This document shows positions 22,162-29,659 of a stretch of DNA of 30,277 nucleotides, piece by piece. The DNA is from JBCDCU01 sp039180865. Its GTDB lineage: Bacteria > Pseudomonadota > Alphaproteobacteria > Rhizobiales > JACESI01. The translations under genes and the position numbers were made by a program. The DNA lies in assembly GCA_039180865.1 (NCBI GenBank), contig JBCDCZ010000015.1:1-30277 (forward strand), read 5' to 3'. Within the stretch, counting starts at the first letter, position 1. Each line of letters begins with the position of its first letter. Below the pieces are notes generated by a model that was not told where the DNA came from, searched no databases, and was given only the letters and a program-made list of their open reading frames with translations.

Positions 22162-22905
22162 TTAGAAAAGTGCGCGGCGGATAAGGTTGAGGCCCATCAG
22201 AAAGAAAACGAAGAGAAAGAGCGCCCGGAACTGTTTGCCATCGACACGCTTTCGCAATTGTTCGCCGAGCCAGAAACCGGCGAGTGTCGGAATGATCATT
22301 ATGGCGGATTGGACGGCGCGTTCACCGGTGAGAAGGCCAGCCTGAATATAGCCGAACAGAAGCGGGAACGTGCCAGCGAGAATCAGAAATCCGAGCGCTC
22401 CGACAAAGTCGTCTTTAGAGAGTTTCTTGCCGACAAGATAAGGCGCCATCGCGGGGGCCCAGATCGCGGTGAGACCACCCATTATGCCGCCGACAAGACC
22501 GGCGCCTATCTGGAAGGGAAAATCGAGGCGCGGTGGAATTTCATACGGCTTGAGGATGACGTTTGAGAGTACGAAAAGAACAATGGCAACGCCGCACCCC
22601 AATACAAGCGTTTCAACGCTGAGAGTCGCGGCAAGCTGCGAGAAAAGCCAGATGAAGACGAAGAGCATGATGGCGAAGGGCAGGAGTGTGCGAACCCCGA
22701 CCATGAAGTACCCGGTTCGGTAGACCTGCCAAACATTGCTGATAACGGAAGGAAGGAGGAGCAACGCGATTGCGTGGCGCGGGTCTGTAAACTGGCTCAA
22801 AATGCTGACGGTCGCGCTTGGCAGCCCAATCCCGACGATCCCCTTCATGGTTCCTGCAAACAAAAAGGTTGCAAAAGCAATGATGAGAAGGGTTTCGGTT
22901 TCCAT
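22162..22905 (-). CDS. TSUP-family (TauE/SafE) membrane transporter
   Basis: A 247-aa integral membrane protein with about eight hydrophobic segments and the repeated TSUP pattern: FLFAGTMKGIVGIGLPSATV at the N-terminus and GAGLVGGIMGGLTAIWAPAMAPYLV in the second half. TSUP proteins move sulfite, sulfoacetate, taurine-derived or other organic anions; the substrate here is unknown. The frame runs upstream to 23127, but that part overlaps tyrC and is not transporter-like. The ATG at 22905 has AGGGG directly upstream and follows the tyrC stop by 14 nt, so it is the third gene of a hisC-tyrC-TSUP operon. A 116-nt gap, with nothing recognisable in it, separates it from the dehydrogenase gene. Confidence 0.87.
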   Translation of the reverse strand: METETLLIIAFATFLFAGTMKGIVGIGLPSATVSILSQFTDPRHAIALLLLPSVISNVWQVYRTGYFMVGVRTLLPFAIMLFVFIWLFSQLAATLSVETLVLGCGVAIVLFVLSNVILKPYEIPPRLDFPFQIGAGLVGGIMGGLTAIWAPAMAPYLVGKKLSKDDFVGALGFLILAGTFPLLFGYIQAGLLTGERAVQSAIMIIPTLAGFWLGEQLRKRVDGKQFRALFLFVFFLMGLNLIRRALF

Positions 22906-22919
22906 CCCCTGCTCTTTGC

Positions 22920-23828
22920 TCAGGATTTGCGGCCGAAGTCGGGCGTTTCCACGTCCTGCCCGGCGTCGATGATGGACCGGCGGATCTGGCGGGTTCGGGT
23001 GAAAAGATCTTTCAGTTTTTCGCCGTCTTCCCAGCGGATTGCTCGCTGAAGCGATGACAGATCCTCGGAAAACCGCCCGAGCATTTCCAGAACGGCTTCC
23101 TTGTTGTGTAGGAAGACGTCGCGCCACATGACGGGATCGGATGCGGCAATTCTCGTAAAATCGCGAAAACCGGCTGCAGAATATTTGATGACTTCCGACT
23201 GTGTCACTGTTTCAAGATCAGCTGCGGTCCCAACAATGTTATACGCGATCAAGTGTGGCAGGTGGGACGTTGTCGCAAGAACGAGATCGTGATGATCAGC
23301 ATCCATTATCTCCACCGTTGAACCAAGCCCTTCCCAAAAGGCGACCAGCTTCTTGAGTGCAGCATCGTCCGTGCCTTCAACAGGGGTTGCAATGAACCAC
23401 CGGTCTTCGAAAAGCGAAGCGAAGCCGGCTGTTGGGCCGGAATACTCGGTTCCGGCGACCGGGTGACCGGGGATGAAATGAACATGATCTGGAAGGTGCG
23501 GGCTCATCTGCCGGATCACCGATCGCTTAACCGATCCGACTTCGGAGACGATTGTTCCCGGTTCGAGATCATCGGCGATCGCGCGGGCGACGGCTTCGCT
23601 CGCGCCGACCGGTACACAGGCGATCACGAGATCGGATCCGCGAACCGCTTCCGCCGGGTCAAGGATGTAAGCGTCCCCGAGTCCGAGCTTTTCTGCTTCT
23701 TCTAACGTCTCGGAACGGCGCGTATTCACCACGATCCGCCCTGCAAGGTTCGCCCGGCGAGCGCCATGGGCAATCGATGAGCCTATGAGGCCGATGCCAA
23801 TCAAAGTCAGTTGCTGGAAAAGAGGCAT
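22920..23828 (-). CDS. tyrC: Prephenate/arogenate dehydrogenase
   Basis: An enzyme of tyrosine biosynthesis (302 aa) that oxidatively decarboxylates prephenate or arogenate. The Rossmann motif LTLIGIGLIGSSIAHGAR is at the N-terminus, followed by EVGSVKRSV, FIPGHPVAGTEYSGP with the catalytic-type His, and TTSHLPHLIAY. There is no chorismate mutase or ACT domain. The frame begins at a TTG overlapping the hisC stop (23840), but the ATG at 23828 places the nucleotide-binding strand at the usual distance and is preferred. It is co-transcribed with hisC, whose product can act as an aromatic aminotransferase. Cofactor and prephenate versus arogenate preference are not decided. Confidence 0.92.
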   Translation of the reverse strand: MPLFQQLTLIGIGLIGSSIAHGARRANLAGRIVVNTRRSETLEEAEKLGLGDAYILDPAEAVRGSDLVIACVPVGASEAVARAIADDLEPGTIVSEVGSVKRSVIRQMSPHLPDHVHFIPGHPVAGTEYSGPTAGFASLFEDRWFIATPVEGTDDAALKKLVAFWEGLGSTVEIMDADHHDLVLATTSHLPHLIAYNIVGTAADLETVTQSEVIKYSAAGFRDFTRIAASDPVMWRDVFLHNKEAVLEMLGRFSEDLSSLQRAIRWEDGEKLKDLFTRTRQIRRSIIDAGQDVETPDFGRKS

Positions 23829-23836
23829 TCTTGGTC

Positions 23837-24970
23837 TCAAAGCTCGGGGGGCTCAACGCCGAGGAAATCCGCAAGGTTGGTGATCACTGCGCGATTTGCC
23901 TCCTCAGTGCCGATCGTCATGCGAAGGGCATCAGGAAATCCGTAGCTGCCCACCCGGCGGAGAATGCAGCCTTTCGACAGGAGATAGTCATCGGCGGCTG
24001 CTGCTGAAGACCCGCCATTCAACGGGAAATGGACGAGGACGAAGTTTCCGACGCTCGGTGTGACCTTGAGACCCATAGCTTGAAGCGCATGGGTAACCCG
24101 TGGGAGCCATTCTTCATTATGGGCAACAGCATTCTCGAGGAAGGCGCGATCTTCAATTGCAGCGATTCCGGCGGCAAGGGCGGCACCGTTCACATTAAAG
24201 GGACCACGAATCCGGTTCAGTGCATCAAGCACGTGTGCAGGGCCGAATGCCCAGCCAAGCCGAAGGAAGGCAAGCCCGTAGACCTTCGAGAAGGTCCGCG
24301 TCATAACGACATTGTCGCTTTCTGCGGCGAGTTCAATTCCTGCCTGGTAATCGTTGCGGCGGACATATTCGGCATAGGCCGCATCAAGCACCAAAAGCAC
24401 CGTCGATGGGAGACCCAGGTGCAGGCGACGAATTTCATCGAACGGGATGTAGGTGCCAGTCGGATTGTTCGGATTTGCGAGAAACACCATTTTCGTGCGC
24501 TCTGTGACGCATCCCAAAATGGCGTCGACATCAGCCGTGCAGTCCCTCTCTGGTGCGACGACCGGTGTCGCGCCCGCAGCACGGATTGCGATATCGTAGA
24601 CCAGAAAACCGTGTTCGGTGTGGATCGCTTCATCGCCGTCCTGAAGATAGGCGTATGCAAGAAGACTCAGGATTTCGTCGGAACCGGTGCCGCAGATGAT
24701 ACGATCGGGATTGAGCCCGTGCACCCGGGCAATCGCTTCACGCAATTCGGTGGCTGATCCGTCGGGATAGAGTTCCAATGCTTCGCCGGATGCGCGGTAA
24801 GCGGCAATCGCGGTGGGGCTTGCACCAAGTGGCGTTTCGTTCGAAGAAAGCTTGTGGGCTTTTGCACCGGCAACAGCCTTCGTTTTGCCGGGAACATAAG
24901 GAGCAATTGCCATGACCGATTGACGCGGTTGTGGCCGTTCTTCAATTCCCGAATTGCTCAAGTCCTGCAT
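23837..24970 (-). CDS. hisC: Histidinol-phosphate/aromatic aminotransferase
   Basis: A 377-aa PLP enzyme of the HisC group. Motifs are KLSSNETPLGASPTA, ELYPDGSATELREAIA, CGTGSDEILSLLAYAYLQ, FLANPNNPTGTYI, LDAAYAEYV and TRTFSKVYGLAFLRLGW, whose Lys binds PLP. The ATG at 24970 has AGGA 7 nt upstream; the open frame continues 34 codons further, but that stretch is not family-like. Its position next to tyrC, instead of in a his operon, is the usual alphaproteobacterial arrangement and suggests a role in tyrosine and phenylalanine synthesis as well as, or instead of, histidine. It is divergent from metX across a 289-nt gap. Confidence 0.92.
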   Translation of the reverse strand: MQDLSNSGIEERPQPRQSVMAIAPYVPGKTKAVAGAKAHKLSSNETPLGASPTAIAAYRASGEALELYPDGSATELREAIARVHGLNPDRIICGTGSDEILSLLAYAYLQDGDEAIHTEHGFLVYDIAIRAAGATPVVAPERDCTADVDAILGCVTERTKMVFLANPNNPTGTYIPFDEIRRLHLGLPSTVLLVLDAAYAEYVRRNDYQAGIELAAESDNVVMTRTFSKVYGLAFLRLGWAFGPAHVLDALNRIRGPFNVNGAALAAGIAAIEDRAFLENAVAHNEEWLPRVTHALQAMGLKVTPSVGNFVLVHFPLNGGSSAAAADDYLLSKGCILRRVGSYGFPDALRMTIGTEEANRAVITNLADFLGVEPPEL

Positions 24971-25008
24971 GCCTGTATCCTGTTGGAAGGTCGTTGAAGG
25001 TGCCCTGA

Positions 25009-25023
25009 TGCTGCTTTGCAGCA
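25009..25023 (-). other. Small perfect hairpin in the hisC leader
   Basis: TGCTGC-TTT-GCAGCA forms a perfect 6-bp stem with a 3-nt loop, 38 nt upstream of the hisC start codon and within the predicted transcript. It may affect translation or be a protein site; nothing else supports a role. Confidence 0.25.
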
Positions 25024-25071
25024 ACGCCAAATTCGGTTTCGGCGACCTGCCACATCGGCTGACCGGCGGCA

Positions 25072-25100
25072 TTCATAAGCAAGCTTTGCTTTAAGGGCAA
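25072..25100 (-). promoter_or_regulatory. Candidate hisC promoter with inverted repeat in the spacer
   Basis: On the minus strand TTGCCC (25095-25100) and TATGAA (25072-25077) are 17 nt apart. The perfect inverted repeat AAGCAA-GCT-TTGCTT (25077-25091) lies between them, a position suitable for a repressor. No regulator gene is nearby. Confidence 0.4.
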
Positions 25101-25129
25101 ACAAAACATGGTTTTCTTGCGCGGCCAGC

Positions 25130-25240
25130 CCCTATATAAGGGCGGTCCGTCGGGCTTCGCGCCCAGCCATGGTTTAGTGCCAAAGTTGTACCTGCTGGCC
25201 GAGCAGGTTGGACAGGCGTTTTTTGACCGCCTACATAGGG
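25130..25240 (+). ncRNA. Structured metX leader RNA, candidate riboswitch or attenuator of unknown class
   Basis: Bases 25130-25147 (CCCTATATAAGGGCGGTC) pair with 25225-25240 (GACCGCCTACATAGGG): 7 bp, a 2-nt AG bulge, 2 bp, one A-C mismatch, then 6 bp, in all 15 pairs closing a 77-nt interior. The interior holds hairpin GGGC-TTCGC-GCCC (25152-25164), an unpaired segment with GGTTTAGTGCC, hairpin CCTGCT-GGCCG-AGCAGG (25191-25207) and a run of six T (25219-25224) next to the closing stem. The structure ends 5 nt before the AGGGA ribosome-binding site of metX (25246-25250). It does not match my memory of the SAM-II, SAM-I or SAM/SAH consensus. A caveat is that TATATAAG in the 5' arm also resembles a -10 box; if transcription started there, the closing stem could not form. 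Confidence 0.55.
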
Positions 25241-25259
25241 TCTCCAGGGATTTAACAGT

Positions 25260-26450
25260 ATGACAACCGAAACGGTGACGGCTGAAAGGCAGAAGGCGGC
25301 TTCAATGCGTGATATCGCATTGCGGGAAGCGCGCACGCCGAGCTGTCAAACGGTTCAGATAACACGTGGCATGGCACTCGATTGCGGTGCCCGCCTTCCG
25401 GTTGTCGATATTGCCTATGAAACCTATGGCACGCTTAACGAAGCGAAATCGAACGCGATCCTGATCTGCCATGCTCTGACCGGTGACCAGTACGCTGCGA
25501 GCCGTCAGCCGGTGACCGGAAAACAAGGCTGGTGGGAAACGCTTATCGGGCCGGGAAAGCCGATCGACACCAATCGCTACTATGTCATCTGCGCCAATGT
25601 CCTGGGTTCTTGTCTCGGATCGACGGGACCGCTCTCGATCAACCCTGATACCGGACGGGCTTATGGGCTCGACCTCCCGGTGATTACCATCCGCGATATG
25701 GTCAATGCCCAAAAGCTGTTGATAGATCATCTCGAGATCGAAACGCTTTTCGCCGTGATCGGTGGCTCGATGGGCGGAATGCAGGTGTTGCAATGGGTTG
25801 CGACTTATCCGGACAAGGTCTTTGCGGCCGTACCAATCGCGACCGGCGCGCGGCATTCGCCACAGAATATCGCTTTTCATGAAGTCGGACGCCAAGCGGT
25901 TATGGCCGATCCTGCCTGGCATGGCGGACGCTATGAAAACGAAGACGTTCTGCCCTCAAAAGGGCTCGCTGTCGCCCGGATGGCCGCGCATATCACGTAT
26001 TTGTCGGAGGCGGCCCTCCAACGCAAATTCGGCCGTAGTCTCCAGAATAAAAAAAGCCTCGGTTTTTCCTTTGATGCCGATTTTCAGATCGAGAGCTACC
26101 TCCATCATCAGGGAAGCACGTTTGTCGACCGGTTCGATGCAAATTCATATCTCTATGTTACACGCGCGATGGACTACTTCGATCTCGCGGCTGATTATAA
26201 CAATGTCCTAGGTAAGGCTTTCATGGGGACCAAAACCCGATTTTGTCTGGTTTCCTTTACCTCGGACTGGCTTTTCCCAACAGAAGAAAACCGTGCCATC
26301 GTCCATGCACTCAATGCCGCAGGAGCAAGTGTCTCCTTCGTTGAAATCGAGACAGACAAGGGCCACGATTCGTTCCTTTTGGACCTTCCCGAGCTTTCCG
26401 CGACGGTTGGCGGGTTTCTAACGTCGGCGTCGCGCCGGCGCGGTTTTTAG
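25260..26450 (+). CDS. metX: Homoserine O-acyltransferase (MetX type)
   Basis: An alpha/beta-hydrolase-fold acyltransferase (396 aa) that activates homoserine for methionine synthesis. The catalytic triad is visible: S170 in GGSMGGMQ, D336 in FTSDWLFP and H369 in DKGHDSFL. YETYGTLN and CHALTGDQYAA are typical N-terminal blocks. MetX enzymes usually use acetyl-CoA, but some proteobacterial members use succinyl-CoA, and I cannot decide from the sequence. The ATG at 25260 has AGGGA 9 nt upstream. It is followed by metW after 21 nt and preceded by the structured leader at 25130-25240. Confidence 0.94.
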   Translation: MTTETVTAERQKAASMRDIALREARTPSCQTVQITRGMALDCGARLPVVDIAYETYGTLNEAKSNAILICHALTGDQYAASRQPVTGKQGWWETLIGPGKPIDTNRYYVICANVLGSCLGSTGPLSINPDTGRAYGLDLPVITIRDMVNAQKLLIDHLEIETLFAVIGGSMGGMQVLQWVATYPDKVFAAVPIATGARHSPQNIAFHEVGRQAVMADPAWHGGRYENEDVLPSKGLAVARMAAHITYLSEAALQRKFGRSLQNKKSLGFSFDADFQIESYLHHQGSTFVDRFDANSYLYVTRAMDYFDLAADYNNVLGKAFMGTKTRFCLVSFTSDWLFPTEENRAIVHALNAAGASVSFVEIETDKGHDSFLLDLPELSATVGGFLTSASRRRGF

Positions 26451-26471
26451 CTTGCGTGTGAGGTCAATCAT

Positions 26472-27110
26472 ATGGACGCCCGCGTAAATGACGATACCGC
26501 TCTCAAGACGAGGAGTGACTTCAAGCTCATTCTGGATCTCGTTGAGCCGGGCGCGCGGGTTCTCGATATCGGCTGTGGGGATGGTTCGCTTCTGAAGCTG
26601 CTGGAATCCAAAAAAGGCGTCGATGGACGGGGCATTGAGCTCAGCCAGAGCGGGGTCAACCAATGCGTCGCGCAAGGTCTCTCCGTTATTCAGGGCGATG
26701 CGGACCATGATCTGGGGCCCTATCCGGATCAATCATTCGATTGGGTGATCCTGAGCCAGACAATTCAGGCAACGCATAATCCGAAACATGTCCTTGGCGA
26801 GTTGGTTCGGATCGGTAAGAAAGCGGTGGTTTCTTTTCCCAACTTCGGGCATTGGCAGATCCGCTGGCAGGTCGGGGTCGAGGGCCGCATGCCCATGACA
26901 AAACACCTTCCGGTGATGTGGTACGAAACGGAAAACATCCACTTTTGTACGATCCGCGATTTTCGCGCGTTGATCAAAGAGCTTGATCTGCAGACAGAAG
27001 CCCATTTCGCACTACGCTCGGATGGTCAGCCAATCGCAAGGCGTGCGCCCTGGCTCTGGAACCTTTTTGGTCGCGAAGCGATTTTTGCTGTGTCTTCAAA
27101 GAGCGATTGA
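26472..27110 (+). CDS. metW: Methionine biosynthesis protein MetW
   Basis: A 212-aa protein with a class I methyltransferase fold: the SAM-binding motif VLDIGCGDGSLL lies near residues 30-41 and SFDWVILSQTIQATHNPKHVL follows, with the conserved FPNFGHWQIRWQ block. MetW works with MetX in homoserine acylation in bacteria that carry the pair, though its exact chemistry is unclear. The ATG has GAGG 8 nt upstream. A perfect CGCGCCGGCGCG palindrome followed by five T lies at the end of metX (26431-26448) and might cause some attenuation before this gene. Confidence 0.92.
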   Translation: MDARVNDDTALKTRSDFKLILDLVEPGARVLDIGCGDGSLLKLLESKKGVDGRGIELSQSGVNQCVAQGLSVIQGDADHDLGPYPDQSFDWVILSQTIQATHNPKHVLGELVRIGKKAVVSFPNFGHWQIRWQVGVEGRMPMTKHLPVMWYETENIHFCTIRDFRALIKELDLQTEAHFALRSDGQPIARRAPWLWNLFGREAIFAVSSKSD

Positions 27111-27165
27111 GCGTGCGGCAACGCGTGAACACTGATTGCTGCTGGAAAATGGTATATCTCATGGC

Positions 27166-28059
27166 ATGACAGCGGCTCAGCCCGGGGCGGGGATTAAGCA
27201 ATCCGTGAAAAAACAGTCTGTTGAACTGTTTTCTCTCGTTCCTCTTTTTGTTGCTATCGTTGTCTCGTTATCGCTGGTGCATACCGCGCGCGCATCAGAA
27301 ACCTGTTCCTCTCAGCCACGCCACAAGGCACGCATTTTCGACATTGGTGTGCATGGTGACATTCGTATTGAGAACGGCATCACCTTAAAACTGGCGGATC
27401 TCCATTTTCATGGCGACCAGCAGCACGCTGCTCTTCCAGTATCGCTGCACCGCGACCTTCAGTCCCGTCTCAATGGCAAGTCTATAATTTACCAGATCAA
27501 GGGACGAGAGGACCGGTACCAGCGTGTACCGGCGGATATCTGGTTCGAAGACAAGGTTTCAGGACTCACTTGGCTGCAAGAAAGCCTTGTGAGAGACGGC
27601 AAAGCCACTTACATGCCCGCCAAAAGAAACCGCCGGGCGGCCGAATTGCGATCAAACTGCGGCGGTATCTCAAGTACGATCCGCATTCCTTTGCTCCGGA
27701 TGGCGGAAAAACAAGCGCGGAACGGGAAAAGTGCTGCTTATTTGCAAGACTTTCCTTCAATTCTCACCGCGTCCAGCCAGCGACTATGGCAAATGAGAGG
27801 TGAATTTGCCATAATTGAAGGACGGGTTAGGGCTGTACACGAGACGAACCGGGCAGTTTTTCTGAACTTTGGGGATGACTGGAAAACGGATTTCAGCGTG
27901 ATCCTCACGCCCCAATTGGTGGCCATTCTCGAGCGCGAAGCGCAAGGATATGGCGGATTTGAAAACCTGAAGGTGCAGGTTCGAGGATATCTCGACATCT
28001 ATTATGGCCCGAGTCTCAAGGTAGAGCATGAAGGGCAGGTGGAGTTCTTAAGTCAGTGA
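27166..28059 (+). CDS. Exported thermonuclease-like (SNase fold) protein, probably catalytically degenerate
   Basis: A protein of about 297 aa with a hydrophobic segment at residues 21-42 ending ARASETC, a signal peptide or membrane anchor. Residues 54-150 follow the staphylococcal nuclease pattern: a beta strand ARIFDIGVHGDIRIENGITLKLADL, a GREDRYQRVPADIWF block and a LVRDGKATYMP block. The catalytic Arg and Glu usually found in VRLxGIDAPE are replaced (LKLADLHFHG), while the Arg of DRYxR is kept. A second OB-like region follows (EGRVRAVHETNRAVFLNFGDDWKTDF). An in-frame TTG at 27136 is an alternative start; neither has a clear ribosome-binding site. The stop overlaps the M48 peptidase frame. 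It may be a nucleic-acid or ligand-binding module rather than a nuclease. Confidence 0.7.
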   Translation: MTAAQPGAGIKQSVKKQSVELFSLVPLFVAIVVSLSLVHTARASETCSSQPRHKARIFDIGVHGDIRIENGITLKLADLHFHGDQQHAALPVSLHRDLQSRLNGKSIIYQIKGREDRYQRVPADIWFEDKVSGLTWLQESLVRDGKATYMPAKRNRRAAELRSNCGGISSTIRIPLLRMAEKQARNGKSAAYLQDFPSILTASSQRLWQMRGEFAIIEGRVRAVHETNRAVFLNFGDDWKTDFSVILTPQLVAILEREAQGYGGFENLKVQVRGYLDIYYGPSLKVEHEGQVEFLSQ

Positions 28060-28124
28060 TGCAGGCGCGTCGAACAGGTCCATCGCTAGCAAAACTCGGA
28101 TTCTCTTTTAGGGAAGCCGTGCCG

Positions 28125-29642
28125 ATGGCTGTGATTTCAAAGGTCCGCCTTACCGTTTGCGTGGCGGGAAGCCTGTTCCTTGCCTCCTGTTCTCATCTCT
28201 CCGTTTTTGATCTCACCGATAATGCGCGCTCGACCATCAATGGCGAAACGATCAAGACGGCCGTCAACCCGCCACCGCCGGTACGCACAAGATCAAGCGA
28301 TGCCCTCTTTAAGGCGGCGGAACAGGAAAACCTCAGGATTATCGCCGCTTATGGAGGGGTTTATAAGAATCGCTCGGTGGAAAATCAGGTTGCAAAGATC
28401 GTATCGAACCTCGTTTCCAATTCTACTGCTCCATCGCAAGGTTTCCAGATTACGATCCTGAATTCTCCTTCGGTGAATGCTTTTGCGCTACCTGGAGGCT
28501 TCCTTTACATCACGCGCGGTTTGTTGGCATTAGCGTCTGACGAATCGGAAGTGGCAGCTGTTTTGGCCCACGAAATGGCCCATGTAACTGCGGAACACGG
28601 CCAACAACGTTTGCAACGCGCCCGCAATTCGGAACTCGTTGCCGAGGCCGTAAGGGGTGTGTTCGGGAATCAGGAAACAGCTGATTTCGTTCTTGCAAAA
28701 AGGCAACTCGATTTTGCAGCGTTCTCACAAGCTCAGGAATTCGAGGCTGACCAGATCGGCGTGGCGACTGCTGGACGTGCAGGATACGATCCATTTGCCG
28801 CTTCGCGCTTTCTGAAGATCATGGCGCGGTTTCAGGATTACAGGTCCAACCAACCGGTCGCACGGGGCAATCAGGGTCGCGATTTCCTGTCCTCGCATCC
28901 CACAACGCCCGTCCGAATTGAAAAGGCTCGCCTTGCCGCCCGGACATTCGGAGCGCCGGGCGTTGGGCAGACCAACAGGTTTGAATATCTCAAAGCTATT
29001 GACGGAATGATTTTCGGCGATGATCCGAAAGAAGGATTTGTGCGCGATCGCTCTTTCTTCCATCCCAAGCTGCGTTTCACATTCACCGTACCACGTGGCT
29101 ATGTAATTGATAACACGGCCGAAGCCGTGTTGGCGACGGCTTCAAATGAAGATGCTGTGCGTTTTGACGGCGTTGCCGTCCCCGACGGTATGAGCCTGGA
29201 GGATTATCTTGCCTCGGGGTGGCTCAACGGCCTTAACAGTGCGTCGGTCAAAACCTTTACTATCAATGGTGCTGAGGCGGCCTCAGCAACAGCGCGCGTT
29301 GCTGAGTGGCATTTCAAGATCACGGTTATCCGCGCGCAGGACTCAATTTATCGGATGATTTTTGCGACGAAACAGCCGTCCGTCCGCTTCGACAGGGCTG
29401 TGAGTGCGACGGTTGCCAGCTTCCGGTCTCTATCGAAGAGCGAGGCGGATGCCCTCTCACCGCTGCGCGTGCGCATCAAGCGCGTCGAGCCTGGTGAGAC
29501 AGTGGTTACGCTTTCACGGTCCATGAAGGGCCTTGTCGCCAATCCGGAGGAAGCGTTCCGTGCTCTCAATGGGTTATCCCGCCAGGATCGTTTGAGAACC
29601 GGCGATTACATCAAGGTCGTCGTTGACGAGGTGGTGCTTTAA
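28125..29642 (+). CDS. M48-family metalloprotease lipoprotein with C-terminal LysM-like region
   Basis: A 505-aa zinc protease of the BepA/LoiP-like group, expected to act in outer-membrane protein quality control. The N-terminus MAVISKVRLTVCVAGSLFLASC is a lipoprotein signal with C22 as the lipidated residue. The zinc site is H149-E-M-A-H153, with EFEAD at 205-209 giving the third ligand. A hydrophilic extension follows, and the last 50 residues (VEPGETVVTLSRSM, then FRALNGLSRQDRLRTGDYIKVV) look LysM-like and may bind peptidoglycan. In-frame GTG and ATG codons at 28056-28061 overlap the previous stop; 28125 is preferred because it gives a normal lipoprotein signal and has AGGGA 10 nt upstream. 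It ends 11 nt from the convergent cpdR stop. Confidence 0.9.
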   Translation: MAVISKVRLTVCVAGSLFLASCSHLSVFDLTDNARSTINGETIKTAVNPPPPVRTRSSDALFKAAEQENLRIIAAYGGVYKNRSVENQVAKIVSNLVSNSTAPSQGFQITILNSPSVNAFALPGGFLYITRGLLALASDESEVAAVLAHEMAHVTAEHGQQRLQRARNSELVAEAVRGVFGNQETADFVLAKRQLDFAAFSQAQEFEADQIGVATAGRAGYDPFAASRFLKIMARFQDYRSNQPVARGNQGRDFLSSHPTTPVRIEKARLAARTFGAPGVGQTNRFEYLKAIDGMIFGDDPKEGFVRDRSFFHPKLRFTFTVPRGYVIDNTAEAVLATASNEDAVRFDGVAVPDGMSLEDYLASGWLNGLNSASVKTFTINGAEAASATARVAEWHFKITVIRAQDSIYRMIFATKQPSVRFDRAVSATVASFRSLSKSEADALSPLRVRIKRVEPGETVVTLSRSMKGLVANPEEAFRALNGLSRQDRLRTGDYIKVVVDEVVL

Positions 29643-29644
29643 TC

Positions 29645-29659
29645 GCCTGGCCTTCAGGC
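29645..29659. terminator. Possible bidirectional hairpin between convergent genes
   Basis: GCCTG-GCCTT-CAGGC forms a 5-bp stem in the short gap between the M48 peptidase and cpdR stops, overlapping the end of cpdR. No T-run follows on either strand, so it is a weak terminator candidate. Confidence 0.25.

Noticed and set aside
22906..23127. Extended N-terminus for the TSUP transporter
   Set aside because: It overlaps tyrC out of frame and is Arg/Pro-rich, unlike a membrane protein start; the ATG at 22905 fits better.
24971..25072. Extended N-terminus for HisC
   Set aside because: No family similarity and no ribosome-binding site; the ATG at 24970 has AGGA at 7 nt.
25130..25262. SAM-II riboswitch before metX
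   Set aside because: I looked for its short hairpin plus pseudoknot with the CUAAA-type segment next to the ribosome-binding site and did not find it; the leader has a different, larger layout.
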